The notes: generated by a model from the letters alone, not told the origin. DNA of 64,000 bases from Flavobacteriales bacterium (GCA_020853105.1 JADYZM010000019.1:107823-171822); one strand, 5' to 3'; positions 1-9,886 are shown, counted from the stretch's first letter. Numbers and translations are program-made.

Positions 1-271
1 AAGGCCAAAAAATATTTTGCTCTCCGCAACGAGTTCTAAAAATATCTTTTTTCATGCTTTCATATTCTTGTAACGGAATTCTGCTCGAAAACTCTTTTGG
101 ATTTGATATGCTTTGAAAATCATATTTTCTTCCCCACTCCGTGTCCTTTGCTTCGTACAATAATTTTTGGAGTAAGTCATTCTGTACATCAATAGGGTAT
201 TTGATAAACAAATCCATTTGATGAATTCGCTGTTTGATTATCCAAGAAAAAACTGAATTGATTAATTCCAC
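1..271 (-). CDS. GH3-family (auxin-responsive promoter-like) protein, N-terminal part
   Basis: Partial gene running off the left edge; about 90 N-terminal residues are present. The reading frame carries motifs typical of bacterial GH3-fold acyl-adenylating proteins: DTEWGRKYDF, SRIPLQEY and GEQNIFWP. The GTG at 269-271 is chosen as start because the frame closes at a stop just upstream and because the family usually has a short Ser-x-x-x-Trp leader before the first helix (here NSVFSWIIKQR). The ATG at 217 is an alternative that would remove this leader. GH3 relatives conjugate amino acids to carboxylic acids in plants; the role of the Bacteroidota members is not established. Divergent from the DUF2797 gene. 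Confidence 0.75.
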   Translation of the reverse strand, partial: MELINSVFSWIIKQRIHQMDLFIKYPIDVQNDLLQKLLYEAKDTEWGRKYDFQSISNPKEFSSRIPLQEYESMKKDIFRTRCGEQNIFWP

Positions 272-358
272 AGCCTTACATTAATAAGTTATGTTAAAGT
301 TAACGGTTGAATTTTAAAAAATTTCATTCTTTAATTTTTTTTTTAGAAAATAGAAAAA

Positions 359-366
359 TAAATTTG
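359..366 (+). promoter_or_regulatory. -7 promoter element TAAATTTG
   Basis: TAAATTTG fits the Bacteroidota -7 consensus TAnnTTTG and ends five bases before the ATG at 372. Transcription would therefore begin at or next to the start codon (leaderless). No good TTTG -33 element is visible at the right distance. Confidence 0.5.
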
Positions 367-371
367 GTAGA

Positions 372-1166
372 ATGTATATAGGAACTCTAAATAAAATGCA
401 AACCCAATTAACCGATTCGGTTACTTATTCACTTCCAATCGGAGAAGAATTAATTGGGTTGAACAAATGTATTGGAAATGAAATTAGCTTTAAATTCACA
501 AATCGGATTGTTTGTGTAGAATGTGGAAAAGACACAATTAAGTCATTCAATCAAGGGTTTTGTTACTCGTGTTTTAAAAAATCTCCTGCTGCTGCAGACT
601 GGATTATTCACCCGGAATTATCTAAAGCACATTTGGGAATAGAAGATAGAAATTTAGACTACGAAAAAGAGGTTCAACTTAAACCTCATATTGTATATCT
701 ATCTAAAACCAGTGGGATTAAAGTTGGAATGACCCGTGAAAGTCAAGTCCCCACCCGATGGATTGATCAAGGAGCAGTTGAAGCAATTCCCATTGCAAGA
801 ACTTCTAACAGATATTTAGCAGGAATGATTGAAGTGGATTTAAAAAATCATTTTGCCGATAAAACCAACTGGAAACAAATGTTAATGAATTTTTGTGGAA
901 ACGAAGACATACTTCAAGAAAAAGAAAAAATTAAAACCTTTCTTCCTAAAGAATATCACCCGTATCTTTTACCTGAGAATAACATTACAAAAATAAACTA
1001 TCCCGTACTAAAATATCCAACATCAATTGTGAGTTTTAGTTTTGATAAAAATCCAGAATATTCCGGAAAATTAATCGGTATAAAAGGGCAGTACCTCTAT
1101 TTTGAAAATGGTATTGTTTTAAATATTAGAACTTTTACCGGGTATGAAGTAGAACTCTGTATTTAA
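372..1166 (+). CDS. DUF2797 domain-containing protein
   Basis: 264-residue protein of the DUF2797 family, found widely in Bacteroidota and other bacteria and without an assigned function. Near the N terminus there is a zinc-ribbon-like pair of CxxC motifs (C48/C51 and C64/C67). The central part contains HIVYLSK, IKVGMTRE and PTRWIDQGA, which resemble the core of GIY-YIG-type folds and are the most conserved part of the family. Single gene, convergent with the M42 peptidase gene with an 11-base gap. A -7 element sits directly before the ATG. The family call is firm; any nuclease or nucleic-acid role is inference from the zinc ribbon and the GIY-YIG-like core. Confidence 0.85.
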   Translation: MYIGTLNKMQTQLTDSVTYSLPIGEELIGLNKCIGNEISFKFTNRIVCVECGKDTIKSFNQGFCYSCFKKSPAAADWIIHPELSKAHLGIEDRNLDYEKEVQLKPHIVYLSKTSGIKVGMTRESQVPTRWIDQGAVEAIPIARTSNRYLAGMIEVDLKNHFADKTNWKQMLMNFCGNEDILQEKEKIKTFLPKEYHPYLLPENNITKINYPVLKYPTSIVSFSFDKNPEYSGKLIGIKGQYLYFENGIVLNIRTFTGYEVELCI

Positions 1167-1177
1167 TTCTAATAAAC

Positions 1178-2287
1178 TTATTTCAGATACCTGAAATCGT
1201 GGTTATTTTTTATGTTCTGAAGTGCCTGATAAATTAATTTAATTACATTTTCAACATCGTCTCTGTGAACCATTTCAACAGTTGTGTGCATATATCTCAA
1301 AGGTAGAGATATTAATGCTGAAGCAACTCCTCCCGTTGCATAGGCAAAAGCATCTGTATCTGTACCTGTAGCTCTACTAGCAGCCGCTCGTTGAAACGGA
1401 ATTTTATTTTTCTTAGCTGATTCTTGAATTAATTTGAGTAGATTGTTCTGAACAGCTGGACCAACAGTTAAGACAGGACCTTTACCTGCATGATTATCGC
1501 CGCTGTCAATTTTATTAATCATAGGAGTTTGAGTATCGTGGCAAACATCAGTTACAATAGCAACATTGGGTTTAATGTTTTGAACCATCATCTCCGCTCC
1601 ACGTAAGCCCACTTCTTCTTGAACTGAATTTGTTATATATAACCCGAATGGAAGTTTGATTTTATTTTCTTTTAATAATCGGGCAACCTCAGCAATCATA
1701 AACCCGCCAATTCTATTGTCTAATGCTCTGCCAACAAAATATTTATTGTTTAAAATCATAAATTCATCTTCATAAGTGGCAACACAGCCCACATGAATAC
1801 CAAGTGCTTCAACCTCTTCTTTTGTACTGCAACCACAATCCAAGAAAATATTATTTAACTGTGGAGCTTCTTCTTTTCCGGAAGTTCTGGTGTGAATAGC
1901 AGGCCAACCAAAAACAGCTTTAACCATACCTTTTTCAGTATGAATATTAACTCGTTTAGAAGGGGCAATTTGATGGTCTGAGCCTCCGTTTCTTCTCAAG
2001 TAAATAAATCCTTTATCAGTAATGTAATGAACAAACCAAGAAATTTCATCAGCATGTGCTTCAATGACAATTTTATATTTCGCCTTTGGGTTTATTATGG
2101 CGGCAACAGAGCCATACGTATCAACCATATACTCATCAATATAGGGTTTAATGTATTCCAACCAAAGCTTTTGTCCTTTTGATTCAAAACCGGTTGGTGA
2201 TGGATTGTTTATGTAATTTTTTAAAAAAGTGAGCGACTTATCTGTTAAAATAGACTTTTTGTTCGTTTTTGAAGATTTTTTAGCCAT
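1178..2287 (-). CDS. M42 family metallopeptidase (glutamyl aminopeptidase/endoglucanase-like)
   Basis: 369-residue cytoplasmic aminopeptidase of the M42 family, which forms large tetrahedral oligomers that trim peptides. The two-metal site can be followed through the sequence: H78 in AHADEIS, D190 in GRALDNRIGG, the E224-E225 pair in VQEEVGLRG, D247 in VTDVCHD and H334 in MHTTVEMVH. The open frame extends 81 residues further upstream, but that part overlaps the divergent ribD gene and has no family similarity, so the ATG at 2287 (MAKKSSKTN) is taken as the start. Lysine-rich N terminus precedes the catalytic domain. Monocistronic. Confidence 0.93.
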   Translation of the reverse strand: MAKKSSKTNKKSILTDKSLTFLKNYINNPSPTGFESKGQKLWLEYIKPYIDEYMVDTYGSVAAIINPKAKYKIVIEAHADEISWFVHYITDKGFIYLRRNGGSDHQIAPSKRVNIHTEKGMVKAVFGWPAIHTRTSGKEEAPQLNNIFLDCGCSTKEEVEALGIHVGCVATYEDEFMILNNKYFVGRALDNRIGGFMIAEVARLLKENKIKLPFGLYITNSVQEEVGLRGAEMMVQNIKPNVAIVTDVCHDTQTPMINKIDSGDNHAGKGPVLTVGPAVQNNLLKLIQESAKKNKIPFQRAAASRATGTDTDAFAYATGGVASALISLPLRYMHTTVEMVHRDDVENVIKLIYQALQNIKNNHDFRYLK

Positions 2288-2342
2288 ACGTATTCTTTTT
2301 AATTTGAAGAACGTAAAGTTAACCTCTTTTTTATAAAAAGAG

Positions 2343-2350
2343 TATTTTTG
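2343..2350 (+). promoter_or_regulatory. -7 promoter element TATTTTTG before ribD
   Basis: TATTTTTG matches TAnnTTTG and lies six bases before the ATG at 2357, predicting a leaderless or near-leaderless ribD transcript. It overlaps the in-frame TTG at 2348, which argues against that TTG being the start. Confidence 0.45.
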
Positions 2351-2356
2351 ATTCTG

Positions 2357-3415
2357 ATGAATTTTGATGAAAGTTATATGTCCAGATGCCTTGATTTGGC
2401 AAAACTTGGAATGGGAAAAGTTGCTCCAAATCCGATGGTTGGTTGTGTAGTTGTACATAATGGTAATATCATCGGTGAGGGTTTTCATCAACAATACGGG
2501 GGCAATCATGCTGAAGTAAATGCAATTCAAGCAGTAAAAAATAAATCTCTTTTAAAAGAATCCACCCTTTATGTAAATCTTGAACCTTGTGCTCACTTTG
2601 GTAAAACCCCACCTTGTGCCAATTTAATTGTTGAACACAATATTCCAAGAGTGGTTATAGGTTGTGTCGATTCATACTCTGAAGTTTCAGGTAAAGGAAT
2701 TGAAAAATTACAAAATGCCGGAATTGAATTAACGGTGGGTGTTTTAGAAAACGAATCGCTGGAATTAAACAAACGTTTTTTCACTTTTCACAACAAAAAA
2801 AGACCTTATATAATTTTGAAATGGGCAGAAACTAAAGATGGTTTTTTTGATGTAGATAGGGGTAATGAGATTGCTGGTTTGACCCGAAATAATGTTGACA
2901 ACTGGATTACAAACGACCTGAGTAAAAAATTGGTTCACAAATGGAGAAGTGAAGAAATGGCAATCATGGTTGGAACAAACACAGCGTTAAACGATAACCC
3001 AAGACTTACTGTTAGAGAATGGAAAGGGGAAAATCCTACACGGATAGTGATTGACTTACACGATAGACTTCCTCAATCGCTAAATATTTTTGATAAAAGC
3101 ATACCAACTATTGTTTTTTCTCTAAATAAAGAAACCTCAACCAACAACTTAACTTATGTGAAAATTAATGATACAAAAACGCTTTTAAAAGAAGCACTAA
3201 ACGAATTACACAAGAGAAACATTCAATCAGTAATTGTTGAAGGTGGCGCTACTTTATTGCAATCGTTTATCGACCAACAATTATGGGACGAAGCACGAGT
3301 TTTTATTGGAAACAAAAAGTTTACTACAGGATTAAAAGCTCCAAGTTTAAAAGGTAATTTAGTGGCTGAAGAACAGATTGACGTTGACCACCTAAAATGG
3401 ATAGTTAATAACTGA
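2357..3415 (+). CDS. ribD: Bifunctional riboflavin biosynthesis deaminase/reductase RibD
   Basis: 352-residue bifunctional enzyme of riboflavin synthesis: the N-terminal half deaminates the pyrimidine intermediate and the C-terminal half reduces its ribosyl side chain. The deaminase zinc site is complete: H51-A-E53 (GNHAEVNAI), then C78 and C87 in EPCAHFGKTPPC. The reductase half contains GTNTALNDNPRLT and the VEGGATLLQSF NADPH-binding motif near residue 295. ATG 2357 is preferred to an in-frame TTG nine bases upstream that lies in the promoter. The rest of the riboflavin pathway is not nearby; the following yigZ-like gene begins nine bases after the stop and is probably co-transcribed. Confidence 0.95.
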   Translation: MNFDESYMSRCLDLAKLGMGKVAPNPMVGCVVVHNGNIIGEGFHQQYGGNHAEVNAIQAVKNKSLLKESTLYVNLEPCAHFGKTPPCANLIVEHNIPRVVIGCVDSYSEVSGKGIEKLQNAGIELTVGVLENESLELNKRFFTFHNKKRPYIILKWAETKDGFFDVDRGNEIAGLTRNNVDNWITNDLSKKLVHKWRSEEMAIMVGTNTALNDNPRLTVREWKGENPTRIVIDLHDRLPQSLNIFDKSIPTIVFSLNKETSTNNLTYVKINDTKTLLKEALNELHKRNIQSVIVEGGATLLQSFIDQQLWDEARVFIGNKKFTTGLKAPSLKGNLVAEEQIDVDHLKWIVNN

Positions 3416-3424
3416 TAATGAAAC

Positions 3425-4030
3425 TTGGACACCTACCTAACCATATCTTCAGCTTCTCAAGGAATTTACAAAGAAAAAGGAAGTAAGTTTTTGGCTTTTG
3501 CTTTTCCCATTTTTAGCGAAGAAGAATTTAAAAATCACCTAAGTCATTTAAAAAAAGAATACCACGATGCCCGACACCATTGTTATGCTTTTAAATTGGG
3601 TTTAACCGAAAACGAATACCGCTATAGCGATGACGGTGAACCTAACAATTCGGCTGGAAAACCTATTTATGGGCAGATTCTATCAAAAAACCTGACTAAC
3701 GTTGGTATTGTGGTGGTTCGTTATTTTGGTGGAACTAAATTGGGTGTTGGAGGACTTGTTACCGCTTACAAAGAAGCTGCTGCAGATACATTACAAAATG
3801 CAACTATTATAAATCGAACAGTCAATAACTTTTATCAAATTTTGTTCGATTACGCAATAATGAGTGATGTGATGAATTTTATTAAGAAACAAAATTTAAA
3901 GGTTTCTAAACAAATTTTTGAGGAGCATTGTCTAGTTGAATTTGGAATAAGAAAGACCGAAGCTAATTCTGTGGTAAATGAGTTAGAAAAAATAAATGGT
4001 ATAAATATAAAACTTGTGAGGAATCAATAA
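3425..4030 (+). CDS. YigZ/IMPACT family protein
   Basis: 201-residue member of the YigZ/IMPACT (UPF0029) family. The family core is obvious: KEKGSKFLAFAFP at the N terminus, KEYHDARHHCYAF, the YSDDGEPNNSAGKPI loop, and VVVRYFGGTKLGVGGL. IMPACT proteins in eukaryotes modulate Gcn2 signalling; the bacterial role is unclear. The start is a TTG at 3425, because an in-frame stop sits at 3419 and the family motif begins only a few residues into the frame. Lies nine bases after ribD. Confidence 0.9.
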   Translation: MDTYLTISSASQGIYKEKGSKFLAFAFPIFSEEEFKNHLSHLKKEYHDARHHCYAFKLGLTENEYRYSDDGEPNNSAGKPIYGQILSKNLTNVGIVVVRYFGGTKLGVGGLVTAYKEAAADTLQNATIINRTVNNFYQILFDYAIMSDVMNFIKKQNLKVSKQIFEEHCLVEFGIRKTEANSVVNELEKINGINIKLVRNQ

Positions 4031-4116
4031 CTTTTAGAAAAGCAACTATTTATTGTTAAGTTTCGTCTAACTTATATCTGTTTTGTACTATGTTTCAATA
4101 CTTTGCCTTATAGTCT

Positions 4117-7100
4117 ATGAGAAAAATATTTCTACTCATATTTGTCTTACTATCATCCATTGATTGTTTTTCGCAAAACTGGATAAATTCTGCAGGAGGA
4201 AACAGTAATGATGAATCGTATGACGTTGAAGTTGATAACTCAGGTTTTATATACACTACAGGCTATGTTACTAGTTCAACTGTATTTGGAGGAACGATAA
4301 ACTTAACTACTAATGGATTTAGCGATATTTACGTATCTAAAAGCGATTCCAATGGCAATTTTTTATGGGCAAAAGTTTTTGGAGGTACTCAAGCCGATAG
4401 AGGTTATGATATAGCAATTGATAATTCTGGAAATATTTATGTAACAGGTTATTTTATAGGTACAGCCAATTTTGGAAGTGTTACTCTTACTTCTGTTGGC
4501 AATTCTCAAGATATATTTATTTTAAAATTAGATACTAATGGCAATGTGATTTGGGCAAAATCAGAGGGAGGGAATGAAGGAGATACTGGATATGGTGTTA
4601 CTGTAGATAATTTAGGCAATGTAATAATTACAGGTCAATTTAAAGGGAATGCACAAATTGGTTTGAACAATTTTTCCAGTTCAATTGATCCAATTACAGG
4701 ATTACCAACCTTTGATATGTTTGTTTCAAAATATGATTCTATTGGAAACAATCTTTGGTCATTACAAGGTGTTGCAAAATATGATGACAGGGGATTAGCT
4801 TTAAAAACCGACCAAAATAATAACATTTACATAACAGGTCAGTTTTCAGATACATTAACAATAGCCGGGGCAACACATAATAACACTATTTTTAATGCCG
4901 GCATGTTATTAAAGTTAGATGCCTTAGGAAATGAAGTTTGGTTTAAAAGACTTGGGGCAACACAAACATTAGTTTATGATGTTGAAATTGATAACAATGG
5001 AGATGTTTACATTACCGGAGATTTTATGGGACAGATGGCAATCATTTCATCGAATGGTATCAACTTTTTAAATGGCAATTATACCTATCGAATCTTTCTA
5101 ATAAAGTTTACTCCTTCAGGTGATATTATTTGGATGCAGGAAGATGATTCTGATTCACCCGTTTCATCTTCGGCATTAACACTTGATTCAAATCAAGACC
5201 CATATATATCTGGAACCTTTAAATGTGTTTTTAATGAATATGCTGATACGTTAGGTTCAGGTCTGTTTAATTCTGTAGGGTATAATGATGTTTTTATTAC
5301 TAAATATGATAAATTAGGTAAAAGAAAATGGATGAAACAATATGGAGGGCCACTCGATGATTATTGTTCAGGCATTGCAATATCACATATAAATAATCCA
5401 ATTATTTCCGGTGGATATACTGAATATTTTAATTATCCCATTGGATCAACTTTTTCTACTTTTTCTGGTATAAATCAAATTTTTCCAGTCTATAATTGGA
5501 GCACAACTTGTCCAAAATCTAATTATAAATATTTAAATGCAGTTGGCTCAAAAGATGTTTTTGTAGGGAAACCAGTTGATTTAACTATCCCTCATTATTA
5601 TTATTATGAAAAATCATCTTGTTTCAACTCAAGTATTCCTTGTCTTGAAAATACTTGTCCAGATTCCTTAACTTTTTGTGGAAATGGTAGTATTAGAGAT
5701 TATACGAACACCGTACGCGATGGGTATCATTTAGATGTTTATAACGCTAATCCTAATTATCATCACGGACCCTATTTTGATTTTTTATGGAGTAATGGAG
5801 ATACACTTAATTCAACAAATATATACACTACAGGCAATTATTGGGTTAAAACTGAAAGAATAGATGGATGTTTAATAAAAAAAGATACCGTATTTGTAAC
5901 TGTAAATCCAATACCACAATTACCTCACTTAACAGATGATCATAATTTTAATATACAAAAGTATCCTAACTACAACAAAATCACATTGTGTTTTCCTGAT
6001 ACAGCAACAACATGGTTTGGAAACTTAGACACAACATATCAATTTTCTTTTACTACACCATCAGGTACTACTTTTACTGATTCTCTACCACACCAAATAT
6101 TTGAAGCAGGAAATTATACTGTTTCGGTTTTAGATACTAATAATTGCACTAAATCAGCAACTTTAATCTTAAAATACGATTATCCAAATACCGATACAAT
6201 TATTCCTTATATATTACAACTTGATGACACCATTTGTAAAGGTAAACAAATTAGCTTTATTGTTGCTGACTCAATAACAAATCCATCAGGGAACCCAACT
6301 GCTTATTGTTCAAATATAGTGTCTCAAAATTGGAATATTAGTTCTGGATTTTCATGTTTGACAGGCAGTTTCTATCCGACAGTTTCAGGGTGGTATAACA
6401 TTAATGTTGAATTTGTAATAGGTTATTCAAACCAATGTGGAATTGATACTACACATTATTTTTTACAAGATTCATTTTATATTCATGTAAATCCTTTACC
6501 AACAGTTAGTTATAATTTAGGAGGCGATCCTTTGATGTGTCCAGGAGATACTTTTAATGTATGGACAAATAATGTAATTCCAGGCTTTACTTGGGGAGGT
6601 CCAGGAATTGTATTGGTAACCTTAGACGGTGATTCTATTTTTGCTAACCAACAAGGGAATTACAGTTATAGTGGAACATTTACTGATTCAATTACTGGTT
6701 GTTATAAATATTTCAATAAAAATTTTCATGTTTCAGTTAAACCTAATCCAACTATTATAAGTAATGTTCCTGACAATATTATTTGCCCTGGCGATTCTAT
6801 TCTTTTAACTTGTCAGCAAAGTGGTGTTTCTTATGAGTGGGTTGGACCCCAAGGAAACGTTATAGGAAATACACAATCGATTTGGGTTGATGTTCCGGGC
6901 TTTTATCATTGTATTTTAACAGATAATGATTTATGTGTTCTAACATCGAATACCATTGAGTTGAAGGAGTATAACACACCATTTATACTAGTAGATCCAG
7001 GAACTGAATTGTGTCACTCAGGTTCTATAGAATTAACAGTATTTTATACGGGATCACCTACGATTCAATGGCAACCAATTCCAGCAAATTCATCAAATGA

Positions 7101-9558
7101 CCCATCAATTGTAGTTAATCAACCTGGAGTATATTATGTTGAAGTTACCCAATGTGGGTTTACTGTACGAGATAGTGTTACAATTACTACTGCAAACATT
7201 AATGCGTCAATTACACTCATTACTGATTCAATAATTTGTCCTGGAGATACTGCAATTTTAACTACTAACTCTGGTATGGCTGGGTATGAATGGCAACCTT
7301 CAAATTTTTATGGACAAACGCTTTTAACCACTGATACAGGCTATTATTATGTAACTCTTACTGAACCTTCAACAGGATGTACTGCTGTTTCTGATACAGT
7401 TCATATCACATTTCATCCGGGAGGAATCCCTCCAAACATTCAAAATATTACAATATGTTATGGTGATACGGCATTCTTAGAAAACATTAATAATGGATTG
7501 AATACCAATTGGTTTGTTGATTCTTTGTCCCCTATTCCATTTGCTACAGGAAATCAAATTTCCCTACTAAACATAGTTGGTGATACGACTATTTATGCTG
7601 AAAATTTTGATACCAATTGTACTAGTTTAAGAGTTCCAGTTTCTATATCAATAAGTAAGGCTTCTTTTGTTCCTGAAATTTACGGAAACAATATAATATG
7701 TTATGGCGACACACTTTTGTTATCTACTAGTTTTATTCAAAATGGAATTTACGAATGGAATGGACCTAATGGCTTTGTTTCAAATCAAAATCCACTAATT
7801 ATTTATCCTTCAGATACAAGCGATGCTGGAATTTATAGTTTATGTGTTTCTGACGGAATTTGTTCTAGCAACGACACAAGTATTTTAATTTCAGTTTTAA
7901 ATCCATCGCAACTTTTACTTAATTATCAAGATACTATTTGGAAATGTACTACAGATTCTGTACTAATTACAGCTTCTGGAGACATTCAAAATATTAATTG
8001 GAACAATGGTTTTAGTAGTGATTCAACCTATGCTTATTATCCAGGTATGTATTATGCTATTGGAATTGACTCAAATGGATGTTCAGTTTATTCTGACACA
8101 TTGTATGTTTTTAACTTTTTTGTTCCACTACCAATTCATACAGACACTACTATATGTTACGGTGATAGTGTACTATTAACTTCATCTAATAATGCTATTT
8201 TATATTGGTATGATTCCAATTATAACTTGATTGATATTGATTCAACTTATCAAACACCAGCACTTTTTAGTTCAACTTATTATTTTTCAACTATTACAGA
8301 TAGTAATGGTTGTGAAAGCCCAGAAACGATGGTAACCATTTATGTTACACCTGCAAATGGGATTCCAACTATTTATGGAGATACTATATTATGTGAGGGA
8401 GAAGCACTCTATCTAGGTACAGATATTCTTCCTGGTGCAACATACCAATGGAGCAATACTGTTTCCATTTTAAGTAATTTAGACAATCTCTATATTTCGC
8501 CTGTTTCAACATCTCATTCCGGCTATTATTATCTTACGGTTTCAGGTGTAAACTGCATCAATTCACAAGGGGTGGTTTATATTGAAGTAATTGAGAAAGC
8601 TATATCACCAACAATATTAGGAGACACTATCTATTGTACTTCAGATACTTTAATATTATTTTCGAGTGATACGTTGAACAACAGTATTTGGTATGATTCC
8701 CAATTTAATTGGTATAATCAAGATAGTCTGGTTTTATTCAATTTAAGTACTAACAATTCTGGAAACTATTATTTATTTAGTGAAGATAGTAATGGATGTA
8801 TTTCTTATCCTGACACAATTGCCATTACAATATTGGAAGCCCCACCAACGCCTATAATTTACGCTAATCAATATTATTGTTCGGGCGATTCTATTTCCAT
8901 TTCAACAGATTCAACAGCCTATTTATTAAATTGGACTGGACCGAACTCTTTTTCTAGTGCTAGTTTTAGTAATATAATACTAAATTCTACAGAAAATAAT
9001 TCTGGCATTTATTTCGTAACGCTTACTGATACTAATGGTTGTAAATCAACAGGTTTTAAGGAAATTACTGTTAGTAATTATCCTTCGATTAATCTCGGAA
9101 ACGATACTGTTTTTTGTTACGACTCCCTAAATAATTATATTTTGATGGTTGACACCATTTATGATAATTATCTATGGCAAGACGGTTCTACAAATTACTT
9201 TTATTCAGTAAATGAACCTGGTAATTATTTTGTTACTGTTCAACTTGGCTCGTGTATTACAACAGATACAATTAATATTCAAATTGACAGTTGTTTAATA
9301 AATATTGTTCCAAATATTTTTACTCCAAATGGAGATGGAATAAATGATTATTTTATAATTGAAAATGTTGAACGCTATCCAAATAATCAGTTAGAAGTTT
9401 TTAATAGATGGGGAAAAATTGTTTACAAAACCAACAATTATAAAAATGATTGGAGTGGTAGCGGACTAGCAACGGGTACTTATTATTATGTATTTGTTCC
9501 AAACGATCCTTTAGGGAAAATAAGTATTAAAAAAGGTTATGTTTCCATAATGTATTAG
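4117..9558 (+). CDS. Giant secreted SBBP/Ig-like repeat protein with gliding-motility C-terminal domain
   Basis: 1,813-residue predicted type IX secretion substrate. A signal peptide (MRKIFLLIFVLLSSIDCFSQ) is followed, up to about residue 470, by SBBP beta-propeller-type repeats of the form DNSGNIYVTGYF. From about residue 510 to 1730 there is an array of Ig/PKD-like modules, roughly thirteen of them, most opening with a short Cys-x-Gly-Asp motif (ICPGDS, ICYGDT, LCEGEA, YCSGDS). The last 85 residues form the gliding motility-associated (CHU_C-type) domain with PNIFTPNGDGINDYF and FNRWGKIVYKT. Such proteins are exported across the outer membrane and often act as adhesins or surface structures. 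Highly Asn/Ser/Thr/Asp rich. Single gene, followed convergently eight bases later by a small gene. Confidence 0.92.
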   Translation: MRKIFLLIFVLLSSIDCFSQNWINSAGGNSNDESYDVEVDNSGFIYTTGYVTSSTVFGGTINLTTNGFSDIYVSKSDSNGNFLWAKVFGGTQADRGYDIAIDNSGNIYVTGYFIGTANFGSVTLTSVGNSQDIFILKLDTNGNVIWAKSEGGNEGDTGYGVTVDNLGNVIITGQFKGNAQIGLNNFSSSIDPITGLPTFDMFVSKYDSIGNNLWSLQGVAKYDDRGLALKTDQNNNIYITGQFSDTLTIAGATHNNTIFNAGMLLKLDALGNEVWFKRLGATQTLVYDVEIDNNGDVYITGDFMGQMAIISSNGINFLNGNYTYRIFLIKFTPSGDIIWMQEDDSDSPVSSSALTLDSNQDPYISGTFKCVFNEYADTLGSGLFNSVGYNDVFITKYDKLGKRKWMKQYGGPLDDYCSGIAISHINNPIISGGYTEYFNYPIGSTFSTFSGINQIFPVYNWSTTCPKSNYKYLNAVGSKDVFVGKPVDLTIPHYYYYEKSSCFNSSIPCLENTCPDSLTFCGNGSIRDYTNTVRDGYHLDVYNANPNYHHGPYFDFLWSNGDTLNSTNIYTTGNYWVKTERIDGCLIKKDTVFVTVNPIPQLPHLTDDHNFNIQKYPNYNKITLCFPDTATTWFGNLDTTYQFSFTTPSGTTFTDSLPHQIFEAGNYTVSVLDTNNCTKSATLILKYDYPNTDTIIPYILQLDDTICKGKQISFIVADSITNPSGNPTAYCSNIVSQNWNISSGFSCLTGSFYPTVSGWYNINVEFVIGYSNQCGIDTTHYFLQDSFYIHVNPLPTVSYNLGGDPLMCPGDTFNVWTNNVIPGFTWGGPGIVLVTLDGDSIFANQQGNYSYSGTFTDSITGCYKYFNKNFHVSVKPNPTIISNVPDNIICPGDSILLTCQQSGVSYEWVGPQGNVIGNTQSIWVDVPGFYHCILTDNDLCVLTSNTIELKEYNTPFILVDPGTELCHSGSIELTVFYTGSPTIQWQPIPANSSNDPSIVVNQPGVYYVEVTQCGFTVRDSVTITTANINASITLITDSIICPGDTAILTTNSGMAGYEWQPSNFYGQTLLTTDTGYYYVTLTEPSTGCTAVSDTVHITFHPGGIPPNIQNITICYGDTAFLENINNGLNTNWFVDSLSPIPFATGNQISLLNIVGDTTIYAENFDTNCTSLRVPVSISISKASFVPEIYGNNIICYGDTLLLSTSFIQNGIYEWNGPNGFVSNQNPLIIYPSDTSDAGIYSLCVSDGICSSNDTSILISVLNPSQLLLNYQDTIWKCTTDSVLITASGDIQNINWNNGFSSDSTYAYYPGMYYAIGIDSNGCSVYSDTLYVFNFFVPLPIHTDTTICYGDSVLLTSSNNAILYWYDSNYNLIDIDSTYQTPALFSSTYYFSTITDSNGCESPETMVTIYVTPANGIPTIYGDTILCEGEALYLGTDILPGATYQWSNTVSILSNLDNLYISPVSTSHSGYYYLTVSGVNCINSQGVVYIEVIEKAISPTILGDTIYCTSDTLILFSSDTLNNSIWYDSQFNWYNQDSLVLFNLSTNNSGNYYLFSEDSNGCISYPDTIAITILEAPPTPIIYANQYYCSGDSISISTDSTAYLLNWTGPNSFSSASFSNIILNSTENNSGIYFVTLTDTNGCKSTGFKEITVSNYPSINLGNDTVFCYDSLNNYILMVDTIYDNYLWQDGSTNYFYSVNEPGNYFVTVQLGSCITTDTINIQIDSCLINIVPNIFTPNGDGINDYFIIENVERYPNNQLEVFNRWGKIVYKTNNYKNDWSGSGLATGTYYYVFVPNDPLGKISIKKGYVSIMY

Positions 9559-9565
9559 CAGATCA

Positions 9566-9886
9566 TTAATTTGCAGTATAATCCACCACTTTTAAATCCA
9601 GATATGCAGCAACTTGATTGGCTAAGTATTGTGTTTCTTCATAATCTCCTTTAAAAACAAATACTTTCTTTTTTGCATCTTCACACAAAAACAAACAAAA
9701 TTTGTAATCACTAAAGTTGCTTGTACAGCTTTTATTTCCCATTAATTTAGGAGAGCTTACTGTTTTAGCAAATTTTACTTTGGTTAAGGCAATGTAATTT
9801 AAATTCGGTAAGGGTTTCCATTCACCCACATTCAGACCAAAGAAACGAACAACAATTCTATAGCATTTTTTTCTTTGTCTAACCAA
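9566..9886 (-). CDS. Small uncharacterised protein, probably frameshifted at its N terminus
   Basis: 106-codon frame with no family I can name with confidence; it has a plausible beta-rich body (VRFFGLNVGEWKPLPNLNYIAL). As given it must start at a weak TTG at 9886. A better start exists: the ATG at 9904-9906, four bases after the stop of the upstream gene on the same strand. It reads MFKSKYLWLDKEK and then meets a run of seven A residues (complement of T 9866-9872), after which that frame stops within 11 codons. One extra A would join both parts into a single protein of about 117 residues. It is either a sequencing/assembly indel, a decayed gene, or a slippage site. It would be the last gene of an operon with the TPR/PD40 gene. 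Confidence 0.55.
   Translation of the reverse strand: MVRQRKKCYRIVVRFFGLNVGEWKPLPNLNYIALTKVKFAKTVSSPKLMGNKSCTSNFSDYKFCLFLCEDAKKKVFVFKGDYEETQYLANQVAAYLDLKVVDYTAN
9866..9872 (-). other. Homopolymer (A7 on the minus strand) at a probable frameshift
   Basis: Seven T on the given strand (seven A in the coding sense) lie exactly where the ATG-initiated frame from 9906 has to switch into the frame ending at 9566. An A8 tract would restore one continuous gene. Confidence 0.45.
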
